A stretch of DNA of 40,077 bases from UBA6987 sp045617825. GTDB lineage: Bacteria > Bacillota > Clostridia > Lachnospirales > Lachnospiraceae. The DNA lies in NCBI GenBank assembly GCA_045617825.1, contig JAZLJI010000062.1, positions 1-40,077 on the forward strand, given 5' to 3'. Below, piece by piece: positions 22,517-29,601 of this stretch. Position 1 is the stretch's first letter. The number at the start of each line of letters is the position of its first letter. A program made the translations under genes and the position numbers. Under the pieces are notes generated by a model. The model was not told where the DNA came from. It made no database searches and saw only the letters and a program-made list of their open reading frames with translations.

Positions 22517-23647
22517 ATGTTAAGTGATCTGAAACCTTTTCGCCTGATCGGCAACGTTTATTTTGTAGGCTGCGTGGCCTATTCCTGCCACCTGATCGAT
22601 ACCGGAGACGGTCTGATCATGATCGACAACGGCTACGAGAACAACGCCCCGGCCATCGTGGAATCCATGGCCATGCTGGGCTTTAAGCCCGAGGATGTGA
22701 AGATCCTGCTGATCTCCCATGAGCACGGGGATCACTATTGGGCCACCAGAGGCATCTTCGGGGAGCATTTGCCGAAGATCTATGTGAACGAGCACGCACG
22801 GCTGAAAATGGATCTGAAGGCGGACGTGCTGCTCACCGACGGCGACCACGTGAAGCTGGGCAATACGGACATCACCTGTCTCTACACGCCGGGCCATACC
22901 GTGGACGTGATGAGCTTCTTCTTTGACGTGGAGGAGGGCGGAAAGACCTACCGGGCCGGCATGTTCGGCGGCACCGGCATCCGGCAGATGGCCAGAAAAT
23001 TCCTGGAGCCCCGGGGCCTGTCGATGGACCAGCAGGATATGTTCTACGCCTCCATCGAGCGCCTGCGCGGCGAGAAGGTGGACGTGGTGCTGGGCAACCA
23101 CTGCAGCAACAACCACACCGTGCAGAAGGCCGAAAAGCTGGGCACCTGCGCGGTAAATCCCTTCATCGACGAGAGCGGGGCCGAGTGGCAGTGGCTGCTG
23201 GATACCCGGAAGAGGGAGCTGGAGAACCTGCAGAAGGCCGAGCGGATCAGCGATTTCCTGAAGGCGGCGGGCACCTATTATCTGGCCACCGTGGAGGGCG
23301 ACCAGCCCCGGGTACGGCCCTTCGGCACCGTTGACGTCTTCAATAACGAACTGCACATCCAGACCGGCGCCTCCAAGGCCGTGGCAGCCCAGCTGCGGGC
23401 AAATCCCAAGGCCGAGCTCTGCGCCTTCAAGGACGGGACCTGGCTGCGGATCAGCTGCGAGCTGGTGGAGGACAATACGCTGAAGGCCCAGAAGTCCATG
23501 CTGGACGCCTACCCCGAGCTGCGGCGCATGTACGCCGAGGGCGACGGCAACACCCTGGTCCTGAAGCTGATCAACGTGACCGCCACCTTCTCCTCCTTTA
23601 CCGCGGCGCCCGAGGTGCTGTCCTGGGGAGAAAACAAGCCGCTGTAA
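22517..23647 (+). CDS. Metallo-beta-lactamase domain fused to a pyridoxamine-oxidase-like FMN-binding domain
   Basis: 376 residues. The N-terminal hydrolase domain (about 1-215) has the zinc motif SHEHGDH (67-73), TPGHTVD with His127 and a later GNH (His195), the layout of B3-like enzymes and other metallo-beta-lactamase-fold hydrolases. Residues about 240-372 form a flavin split-barrel: ISDFLKAAGTYYLATVEGD, RVRPFGTVDVF, LHIQTGASKAVAAQL and ELCAFKDGTWLRI follow the usual order of this family. Pairing a zinc or iron hydrolase with a flavin-binding barrel recalls flavodiiron proteins in principle, but the flavin fold here differs. Redox chemistry or flavin/heme binding is possible. No signal peptide. 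RBS GGGAGG. Confidence 0.85.
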   Translation: MLSDLKPFRLIGNVYFVGCVAYSCHLIDTGDGLIMIDNGYENNAPAIVESMAMLGFKPEDVKILLISHEHGDHYWATRGIFGEHLPKIYVNEHARLKMDLKADVLLTDGDHVKLGNTDITCLYTPGHTVDVMSFFFDVEEGGKTYRAGMFGGTGIRQMARKFLEPRGLSMDQQDMFYASIERLRGEKVDVVLGNHCSNNHTVQKAEKLGTCAVNPFIDESGAEWQWLLDTRKRELENLQKAERISDFLKAAGTYYLATVEGDQPRVRPFGTVDVFNNELHIQTGASKAVAAQLRANPKAELCAFKDGTWLRISCELVEDNTLKAQKSMLDAYPELRRMYAEGDGNTLVLKLINVTATFSSFTAAPEVLSWGENKPL

Positions 23648-23768
23648 GCGGATCGGCCGCGGGGCGGAGCCTGCTTCGGGAGGCCGTCCCCGCCAGAGCC
23701 GCCCGGAAGGCTGCCCTTTTGGGAATTACCCTCCTTTCGGGATTGTGTGAAAAATGGAAAATAAGCAC
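23648..23768. other. Gene-free stretch upstream of the tRNA promoter
   Basis: GC-rich and without a coding frame or ribosome site. It has no T-run hairpin strong enough to call a terminator for the fusion gene. Confidence 0.4.
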
Positions 23769-23797
23769 TTGACAGGCGCTTTGTTTCGTGATATTCT
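23769..23797 (+). promoter_or_regulatory. Promoter of tRNA-fMet
   Basis: TTGACA (23769-23774), 17-bp spacer, TATTCT (23792-23797). Start is expected near 23804, 27 nt before the tRNA. An imperfect 12-bp inverted repeat (23772-23783 with 23800-23811, 11 of 12 matching) encloses the -10. Confidence 0.8.
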
Positions 23798-23830
23798 AAC
23801 AAGGCGCCTGTAAAAGGCGGTACCTTATAT

Positions 23831-23904
<74 letters not shown>

Positions 23905-23920
23905 CTCGGGACATCCTAAG

Positions 23921-24013
23921 CTGCTCATTTGAAAAGCTTCGCTTTTCAAACGCATGCTTATGACTCCCACCAGGGAAGTATCGCTGCTCATTTGAAAAGC
24001 TTCGCTTTTCAAA
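23921..24013. repeat. Two identical 30-bp hairpin repeats between tRNA genes
   Basis: The 30 bases at 23921-23950 recur exactly at 23984-24013. Each copy contains a perfect stem with arms TTTGAAAAGC and GCTTTTCAAA around a TTC loop. No T-run follows, so they are not ordinary terminators. Copies end a few bases before other hairpins. Confidence 0.85.
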
Positions 24014-24016
24014 TGT

Positions 24017-24093
24017 CTGCGGTTTGCCAGTGCAAACCGCAGTGAGTCCTTCCGCTCACACGGCTTTGCAGGCAAGCCTGCGCGCCGGTGTGA
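24017..24093. other. Two further hairpins between the tRNA genes
   Basis: First, a perfect 11-bp stem with arms CTGCGGTTTGC and GCAAACCGCAG and a CAGT loop (24017-24042). Second, a two-level stem: GCAGGC-AA-GCCTGC (24068-24081) nested in TCACAC/GTGTGA (24056-24061 with 24088-24093). They may be processing signals for a fMet-Phe precursor or debris of a small repeat element. Confidence 0.6.
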
Positions 24094-24133
24094 CCGTAAG
24101 TCCTCAGCAACGGGTGCGTTCCCAAACTCTTGT

Positions 24134-24206
24134 GCTCAGATAGCTCAGTCGGTAGAGCAGTAGACTGAAAATCTACGTGTCGCTGGTTCGATTCCGGCTC
24201 TGAGCA
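24134..24206 (+). tRNA. tRNA-Phe (anticodon GAA)
   Basis: A clear cloverleaf: acceptor GCTCAGA with TCTGAGC, D-arm GCTC/GAGC, anticodon stem GTAGA/TCTAC around CTGAAAA, and T-arm GCTGG-TTCGATT-CCGGC. Anticodon GAA is at 24167-24169, discriminator A at 24206. CCA is not encoded. Confidence 0.95.
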
Positions 24207-24242
24207 CTTTTCTTTTACGCAAAATGTGGCAAAGAGGAAGAG

Positions 24243-24278
24243 GCCGTTGTGTATGTTCGCATACACAGCGGCTTTTTT
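24243..24278 (+). terminator. Intrinsic terminator, copy 1 of a duplicated unit
   Basis: A 13-bp stem (GCCGTTGTGTATG with CATACACAGCGGC, one T-G wobble) closed by a TTCG tetraloop and followed by six T. It probably ends the tRNA transcript. A near-identical copy sits at 27397-27432. Confidence 0.93.
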
Positions 24279-24290
24279 CTGTCAAAAAAG

Positions 24291-24320
24291 TGAAACCGGC
24301 AGCGGTATTTTACGACTATA
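24291..24320 (+). promoter_or_regulatory. Putative ECF-type promoter of the first sigma operon
   Basis: TGAAAC (24291-24296), 16-bp spacer, CGACTATA (24313-24320). This matches the Bacillus sigma-W type pattern (TGAAAC-N16-CGTA) closely and lies about 45 nt before the sigma gene, as expected for an ECF factor driving its own operon. CGACTATA recurs at the same distance before the second sigma gene. Confidence 0.55.
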
Positions 24321-24364
24321 GGAGTAGATGATCATCATACAGGGCAAAGAAAGGAGGACTGCGG

Positions 24365-24925
24365 ATGGAGGATAAGGACATCGTTGAGCTTTACTGGCAA
24401 AGAAATGAAGACGCTATCCGGGAAACCGAGAAAAAATACGGCAGATTTCTGACCCAGATCGCTTACAACGTACTGTTCGACGTGGAGGATTGCTTAGAGT
24501 GCCTGAACGACACCTATCTGGCTGTCTGGAATTCCGTACCGGAGCAGCGTCCTGAGAAGCTGGCAGCGTACCTCGCCAAGATCGTTCGCCGGATCGCCAT
24601 CGACCGCTGCCGCAGGAAAAGCTGTGAAAAGCGCGGCGCATCCCAGTATTGCCAGTCCATAGAGGAATGGCAGGAGATCCTGCCGGCGTCGGATTCGCCG
24701 GAGCAGGAGCTGACGGACCGGGAGCTGAGCGCTGAGGTGGAGGCCTTTGTCCGGGGGCTGTCCCCGGAGCAGCAAATGGCCTTTTTGGGAAGATATTATT
24801 ATTTTGATTCCGTCAAAACAGTGGCGTCCTACTGCGGCATAAGCGAAGCAAAGCTCAAATCACAGCTTTTTCGTATCCGCAAAAAGCTGAAGGAACATCT
24901 TAGAAAGAAAGGGTACATAGAATGA
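24365..24925 (+). CDS. ECF-type sigma-70 family RNA polymerase sigma factor (module 1)
   Basis: 186 residues. Region 2 is visible as MEDKDIVELYWQRNEDAIRE...KKYG, then DVEDCLECLNDTYLAVWNSVPEQRPEKLAAYLAKIVRRIAIDRCRR (core binding and -10 recognition). Region 4 is the C-terminal HTH DSVKTVASYCGISEAKLKSQLFRIRKKLKEHL. The gap between regions 2 and 4 is short, as in ECF factors. AAAGGAGG precedes the ATG. The stop overlaps the start of the anti-sigma-like gene in ATGA, so the two are translationally coupled. It probably activates a surface-stress response and its own promoter at 24291-24320. Confidence 0.94.
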   Translation: MEDKDIVELYWQRNEDAIRETEKKYGRFLTQIAYNVLFDVEDCLECLNDTYLAVWNSVPEQRPEKLAAYLAKIVRRIAIDRCRRKSCEKRGASQYCQSIEEWQEILPASDSPEQELTDRELSAEVEAFVRGLSPEQQMAFLGRYYYFDSVKTVASYCGISEAKLKSQLFRIRKKLKEHLRKKGYIE

Positions 24926-25923
24926 TCGAGAGGGTGTTAGATGCCATCGGCACGATAGATGATGAACTGCTGGAAAGGGTGAGCGCTGCGCGGTGGGCTG
25001 CGGAAAATACCCCGCCGCTTAGAACGAAAAAGTCTGAGAAGCGCCGCCTGCTGCTGTGGGCTGCCGGAGCCTGTGCCTGCCTGCTGGCCCTTACTGCTGT
25101 TCTGAGCTTGCTGCATTGCAGGGACGGCAGACTGCCGGAGGACCAGGAGATCGCGGTCAAGGACTCTGCCGAGAGCAAAAATGCCGCGGAGCGGATCGCG
25201 AAGAATACCGAAGGGGAGACCCGGGGGACCGAGCCGGCTTTGCCAAAATCGTCGGAGACCACTTTCCCTCAACCAACGATGCCTACTCGTCAAACGGAGA
25301 ATGAGAGTGAATCTCATCCAGTTTTTCCGGCAGACCCGTCCGCTCCGGAGTCCCGAGAGACAGAAGTGCAGACTTGGACTGAAGTGACAGAGACGGATGC
25401 GAGACCTAAGGAGTCCTCTGAAAACGAGACCCAAACGGAACCGACTGAGGCAGCAAGCCGTCGTGAGGCAGTTCCGACAGAGGCCACCTGGAAGGAAACG
25501 CAGTCGGAGCAGACAGACGTTGCCGGAAGTAATCAGGCCGGGGTTTCCGAGACCCAGCTGGATAGCACGGAAGCACAGTCCCAGATCCGGGTGATTTGGG
25601 CAGATCCGGATAGTGCTGTTTCTGCCGGCTTCAGCCGTGAAAACGGAAAACTCATTTCGGATGGATTGCTGGAGAAGTTTATGACAGAAGCGGATGATTG
25701 CCTTTATGCTGTCTATGCACGCCCCCTTGCCGACGGATACACAGAAAGTATCAGGCATATGCTTGAGGACATTCCTGAAGCTATAAAATATGAAATAGAA
25801 GAAAAGTATGCAGTGCTATTTCTGTCGGAAAAGGATTTTCGAGAGATAGACTTTCCGGGAATGGAAGATTGGGTATTTGGTCTCGCACGCCGTGAAAGTG
25901 ATAGTGAACGTGGAAGAAGATAA
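24922..25923 (+). CDS. Single-pass anti-sigma-like membrane protein with long stalk
   Basis: 333 residues. The cytoplasmic N-terminus (1-42) begins MIERVLDAIGTIDDELLERV, the conserved start of many clostridial proteins encoded after ECF sigma factors and the likely sigma-binding part. One membrane segment (43-64) follows. The outside part is a long Glu/Ser/Thr-rich stalk (about 70-225) and a small C-terminal domain (about 225-330) that I do not recognise. The 4-bp overlap with the sigma gene supports an anti-sigma role. The signal it senses is unknown. Confidence 0.82.
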   Translation: MIERVLDAIGTIDDELLERVSAARWAAENTPPLRTKKSEKRRLLLWAAGACACLLALTAVLSLLHCRDGRLPEDQEIAVKDSAESKNAAERIAKNTEGETRGTEPALPKSSETTFPQPTMPTRQTENESESHPVFPADPSAPESRETEVQTWTEVTETDARPKESSENETQTEPTEAASRREAVPTEATWKETQSEQTDVAGSNQAGVSETQLDSTEAQSQIRVIWADPDSAVSAGFSRENGKLISDGLLEKFMTEADDCLYAVYARPLADGYTESIRHMLEDIPEAIKYEIEEKYAVLFLSEKDFREIDFPGMEDWVFGLARRESDSERGRR

Positions 25924-26057
25924 ACGTGGTAGCAACGAAACAGGTCAAATACAAGGAAAGATAAAAGTGTTGCTTTGCTTTTTTACAAATGGGTTTAAAT
26001 GAAGAATTTAGTATCCGCAACATTATGAAAGTGAATAGAAATACGAGGAGGACAATG

Positions 26058-26177
26058 ATGAAGCGTATATTAGGATGTGTGATGGCAATTATTTTAACAA
26101 TCTGCTTATGTGAATCAGCGAGAGCCGCAGGGCAAAGAGACAACAATGAAGGAATATTACAAAATAAATTACAGTAA
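26058..26177 (+). CDS. Signal-peptide mini-protein, 39 aa (possibly a remnant)
   Basis: The second of two tandem ATGs, 6 nt after GGAGG. The first 24 residues are a textbook signal peptide (MKRILGCVMAIILTICLCES, cleavage likely after ARA), leaving only about 15 polar residues. It may be a secreted peptide or the surviving head of a longer secreted protein. The upstream AGGAGGACAATGA is nearly repeated before the next gene (26268), as if the two 5' ends were duplicated. The region 25924-26267 is more AT-rich than its surroundings and holds nothing else that I can call. Confidence 0.5.
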   Translation: MKRILGCVMAIILTICLCESARAAGQRDNNEGILQNKLQ

Positions 26178-26267
26178 CCAGAATATCGGGCTCAAACACG
26201 CTGGAAAATATTGGTGTAGCAGTATATTGAAAAGGCTTTCGATTAAAATATCAAGGAGGACAATGAC

Positions 26268-27371
26268 ATGAGAAAATCGATCTTGGCCGCGGCTTTGGTG
26301 CTCATGGCCGGATGTAGCTGTATAGCTTTGGGCGTTGCCGGAGCAAATGCCCGCGCGAAGGATACTGAGCCGTCCTATGCGGCAGACAGTCGGCTGCCGG
26401 AAATCGGTACGGTGGGCAGGACGGCATTGACTGAAGCGGCAGCTGAGCTTCAGGACGCGAAATCGAATGAAGGACGGAGTACGAAGCAGGAGGAAGAGCC
26501 GACTCAGCTGTCGGCAAGCAATAAGCCCACTGTGCAGGCGTCGGAGCAGGAAGAATCAGCGGTACAGACGGTTCCGGAAATAAAAGATGAAAGGGCCGGA
26601 AAGGAGATCGCGGCGGAGACTGAGCCGGAGCAGAAACGCCAAGGAGAAGAAACGTCTGAGCCGGTGCAGGAACCCCGAGGGGAAGAAACGTCTGAGCTGT
26701 CGCAGGAACAGAGCGGCAAGCAGGAAGCAGTACCTACGCAGGCACCGGTGCAGGAAGCAGTGAAAGTCCCTGAGCCGGTGATAGAAAATACCGATGAGTC
26801 AGTTCGGGAAACGGCAGAGATCGTCCCGGAGACTGTCCCGGCTCAGGTTCCGGAGACTGTCGCGGAGAAAGTGGCGGAAGCGGAAAACCCGGCTCAGGCG
26901 GCCCCGGCAGACACATCCCTTGAAGAAGAAACCGCTGAACCCAGGACGCAGATTATCCGGTCCGCTTACTGCTTGTATAACGAAGTGCGGCAGGCGGGAC
27001 TGGCCGAGGAGGACTTTGACAAGAAGGAGCGTTATCCCGTATTCTGCCTGAGCTCGTTTGAAGAGGCTGAGCAGCTATTGGCAGGATTTTCCGTAAAGAC
27101 AGATTTGCCCGAAGAATATGGGAAGGCGTTTTTTGACACATACGATCTTTATGCGGTCTGGAAGCATACCGGGTCGAGCGACTATCTGACAGAGGAATTT
27201 CAGCTGAGCTGCCGCGAGGACGGTGGGACGCTCTATATCAGCATCGACTTGCAGCCGGTTGCCCGTATATCGCGCAGCTGCGATATGGCCGGTTGGTGGA
27301 TCCTGGTGCCGTATCCGAAGGATGGCTCGGTCAATGTCTGCTATGCCGGAACGGGAAAATCCTTTGAATGA
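26268..27371 (+). CDS. Secreted or lipid-anchored protein with E/P/T stalk, unknown C-terminal domain
   Basis: 367 residues. The N-terminus is a signal sequence: VLMAGC could be a lipobox (Cys16), with an alternative cleavage after ANA near residue 28. A low-complexity Glu/Gln/Pro/Thr region (about 35-225) contains a tandem near-repeat EETSEPVQEPRG/EETSELSQEQSG. The C-terminal domain (about 228-367) is folded: FCLSSFEEAEQLLAGF, then a strand FDTYDLYAVWKHTG and a late WWILVPYPKDGSVNV. The order of motifs loosely recalls PrcB-like protease-complex domains, which is only a suggestion. It lies downstream of the first sigma/anti-sigma pair and ends at the terminator 27397-27432, so it is probably part of that regulon. 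Confidence 0.72.
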   Translation: MRKSILAAALVLMAGCSCIALGVAGANARAKDTEPSYAADSRLPEIGTVGRTALTEAAAELQDAKSNEGRSTKQEEEPTQLSASNKPTVQASEQEESAVQTVPEIKDERAGKEIAAETEPEQKRQGEETSEPVQEPRGEETSELSQEQSGKQEAVPTQAPVQEAVKVPEPVIENTDESVRETAEIVPETVPAQVPETVAEKVAEAENPAQAAPADTSLEEETAEPRTQIIRSAYCLYNEVRQAGLAEEDFDKKERYPVFCLSSFEEAEQLLAGFSVKTDLPEEYGKAFFDTYDLYAVWKHTGSSDYLTEEFQLSCREDGGTLYISIDLQPVARISRSCDMAGWWILVPYPKDGSVNVCYAGTGKSFE

Positions 27372-27396
27372 TTTTTGCAGATATAGCAAAGAGAGG

Positions 27397-27432
27397 CCGT
27401 TGTGTATGTTCGCGTACACAGCGGCTTTTTTC
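27397..27432 (+). terminator. Intrinsic terminator, copy 2 of the duplicated unit
   Basis: Same 13-bp stem, TTCG loop and six T as at 24243-24278, with one base change that leaves a G-T wobble. Similar flanks (AAAGAG before, CTGTC after) show that the copies come from one duplication. Confidence 0.93.
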
Positions 27433-27590
27433 TGTCCCCGTGGCTTTTCGGATCCTTTCCCATTTGATCTGCAGCAGGCTTTGACTGTTCGCCGGTAAAC
27501 TGCTATACTCAAAATAGGATGACCGAGGACCTTCGGCGGGAGCTTTGGGCAGGCCGTAAATGAAAAAATACACCTAAACCGTGAAAAGGC

Positions 27591-27620
27591 TGCACGATTT
27601 GACAGGATTTTCCGACTATA
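27591..27620 (+). promoter_or_regulatory. Putative ECF-type promoter of the second sigma operon
   Basis: CGACTATA (27613-27620) sits in the same context as in module 1 (ATTTT-N-CGACTATA, then GTAG) and at a similar distance from the ATG. The corresponding -35 at 16 bp is TGCACG (27591-27596), a poor match to TGAAAC, so a different -35 may be used. Confidence 0.4.
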
Positions 27621-27657
27621 TAGGTGTAGGGCCCTTACAACAGAAGGAGGAGGCGGG

Positions 27658-28218
27658 ATGGAAGATAAAGCGATCGTGGAGCTTTTCCGACAGAGAGACG
27701 AAAATGCCATCGAAGAGACCGCGGCAAAATACGGAAAGATGCTTTTTCGCGGCGCGCTGCGCATTCTGGGCAGCGCCGAGGATGCGGAGGAGTGCGTCAG
27801 CGATACCTATCACGATGCCTGGCGGTCCATCCCGCCCCATAGTCCGGAGCATCTGCCGGCTTATCTGATGAAGCTGTGCCGCCGCATTTCTCTGGATCGC
27901 TGGCGGAAACAGCGCGCTCAGAAGCGCGGCGGAGGCGAGACCGCCCTGGCGTTGGAGGAACTGGAGGAGTGCCTTCCGGACGGCGGCGGTGTGGAGGAGG
28001 AGCTGGAGCGGCGGGAGCTCAGGGAGATCCTGAACGAGTTCCTGGCGGCGCTTCCGGCGGAAAGCCGCAGCCTGTTCCTGCGGCGGTATTGGTTTATGGA
28101 GCCCGTGGCCGACCTGGCCAGGGCCTTCGGATTTTCGGAAAGCAAAACGGCATCGATGCTGCGGCGGATCAGACAGAAGCTGCGGGCGAGGATGGAGAAG
28201 GAGGGATATTACCGATGA
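27658..28218 (+). CDS. ECF-type sigma-70 family RNA polymerase sigma factor (module 2)
   Basis: 186 residues, the same length as the module 1 factor and clearly its paralogue: both begin MED-K-x-IVEL and contain CxxxYxDxW-like region 2 motifs, here CVSDTYHDAWRSIPPHSPEHLPAYLMKLCRRISLDRWRK. Region 4 is MEPVADLARAFGFSESKTASMLRRIRQKLRARM. AGAAGGAGGAGG precedes the ATG. The stop overlaps the serpin start (ATGA at 28215-28218). The partner shows it should respond to an extracytoplasmic cue, perhaps proteolysis. Confidence 0.94.
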   Translation: MEDKAIVELFRQRDENAIEETAAKYGKMLFRGALRILGSAEDAEECVSDTYHDAWRSIPPHSPEHLPAYLMKLCRRISLDRWRKQRAQKRGGGETALALEELEECLPDGGGVEEELERRELREILNEFLAALPAESRSLFLRRYWFMEPVADLARAFGFSESKTASMLRRIRQKLRARMEKEGYYR

Positions 28219-29525
28219 AGGCAGAGGAATTGCTGGAGAAGATAGGTGAAGTGGATGAGCGCTTCGCAGCGGAGGCGGCCGCGAAGCCGAAAAAGACCGG
28301 GCGCCGGTTCGGAAAGCTGGCGGCTGCGGCGGCAGCCTTCGCGCTGCTGCTGACGGCGGGCTTCCTGCTGCTGCCCGGCGGAAAAACGGAGGCGAAGGAC
28401 CTGCTGCGGGACGTCACGCCGCAGAAGCCGGAGGAGGGCGTGATCACCGAGGACTTCAAAACGGCCTATTGGGACTGGACCTGCCGGCTGATGAACGCGC
28501 TGGATACCGACAGGAACAGCCTGATTTCCCCCTATTCCCTGATGACTGTGACGGATATGGTGGGGCTGGGCGCCTCGGGGAGCACCCGGGCGGAGATCGA
28601 AGCGGTATTGGGCGCCTCGCCCGAGGAGATCTGCCGGCAGCTGTACTGCCTGCGGGGCCTGCTCGCGAAGACCGCGCTGGTCCAGGCCGACGGGCTGTGG
28701 TTCGACGAATGCGCCGGGCTGGTGAAGACCGAGTATCTGGCCAGGGTCCTGGGCGCATTTCAGGCAAATGCCTATCAGACGAATTTTCAGGCCGATAGGG
28801 AAGGGAGCCTGAAGGCCGTGAACGAATACGTGAACCGGGCGACCAAGGGCATGATCCCGGAGGGCTATAAGGCCCTTGACCCCAATACGATCCTGCTGCT
28901 GACCGACGCGCTGCTGTACGAGGGTCAGTGGGAGGAGAAATTCGACAAGGATAAGACCGGCCGGGCGCTATTTACCGAGCTCAGCGGCGAGCAGGTCTAC
29001 GTGGAGATGATGAACGGGAGCGCCGACCGCTACCTGGAGGACGAGACCGCCATCGGAGTGGTGAAGCCTTACCGGGACGGCATCAGCTTTGTGGCGCTCA
29101 TGCCGAAGAAGGGCGAGGACTACCGGACGTTTGCCGCGGAGCTGAGCGCCGGCCGGCTGGCAGAGCTCACCGCCGCGCGGCGTCCGGCGGAGGTGACCCT
29201 GAAGCTCCCGAAGCTCAGCATGTCCTATTCCGCCGACGCGCGGCGGCTGCTGGAGAAGGCCGGCCTGCAGCTGACGCTGAGCCTGCAGGCAGAATTCAGT
29301 GGGATCACCGACGAGGAGGTCTATCTCAGCGATATCTGCCATAAGACCCGGATCGAGATGGACGAGGAGGGGGCCCGGGTGGCTGCCTTCAGCGGGATCG
29401 GCGTGGCGATCAAGAGCGCGCCGATGCCGATCAAGCTGACCTTCGACCGGCCCTTCGTCTTCTTCTTTGTGGAGGACACCACCGGCCTGCCCCTGTTCGT
29501 GGGGACCGTGACGGACTTTGACTGA
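28215..29525 (+). CDS. Membrane-anchored serpin with anti-sigma-like N-terminus
   Basis: 436 residues. Residues 1-34 (MKAEELLEKIGEVDERFAAE, then basic) match the cytoplasmic start of clostridial anti-sigma-like proteins; 35-53 is one membrane segment. The rest (about 75-436) is a full serpin: NSLISPYSLMTV (101-112), DALLYEGQWEEKFDKDKTG (231-249), LPKLSMSY and the C-terminal FDRPFVFFFVEDTTGLPLFVGTV. The reactive loop follows the hinge DEEGARVAAFSGIG; counting 14 residues from Gly386 puts P1-P1' at Lys400-Ser401, which suggests trypsin-like targets. Hinge positions P13 (Arg) and P9 (Phe) are bulkier than in strong inhibitors, and the loop is about two residues longer towards the C-terminus. The gene overlaps the sigma gene by 4 bp. 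An inhibitor that also signals protease attack to sigma is my inference. Confidence 0.92.
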   Translation: MKAEELLEKIGEVDERFAAEAAAKPKKTGRRFGKLAAAAAAFALLLTAGFLLLPGGKTEAKDLLRDVTPQKPEEGVITEDFKTAYWDWTCRLMNALDTDRNSLISPYSLMTVTDMVGLGASGSTRAEIEAVLGASPEEICRQLYCLRGLLAKTALVQADGLWFDECAGLVKTEYLARVLGAFQANAYQTNFQADREGSLKAVNEYVNRATKGMIPEGYKALDPNTILLLTDALLYEGQWEEKFDKDKTGRALFTELSGEQVYVEMMNGSADRYLEDETAIGVVKPYRDGISFVALMPKKGEDYRTFAAELSAGRLAELTAARRPAEVTLKLPKLSMSYSADARRLLEKAGLQLTLSLQAEFSGITDEEVYLSDICHKTRIEMDEEGARVAAFSGIGVAIKSAPMPIKLTFDRPFVFFFVEDTTGLPLFVGTVTDFD

Positions 29526-29566
29526 GCCTGCCGGGCCGATTTTTGAAAAATTTTTACGGAAAATGC

Positions 29567-29595
29567 TTGACAAACGGCGGCGGAACGGCTATTCT
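29567..29595 (+). promoter_or_regulatory. Promoter downstream of the serpin gene
   Basis: TTGACA (29567-29572), 17-bp spacer, TATTCT (29590-29595). A strong terminator follows about 100 bp later. Confidence 0.75.
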
Positions 29596-29601
29596 GCTCT
29601 T

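Noticed and set aside
24009..24266. Minus-strand ORF of 85 codons across tRNA-Phe
   Set aside because: It is the antisense of the tRNA gene; its ESNQRHVDFQSTALPTEL-type translation is a well-known annotation artefact.
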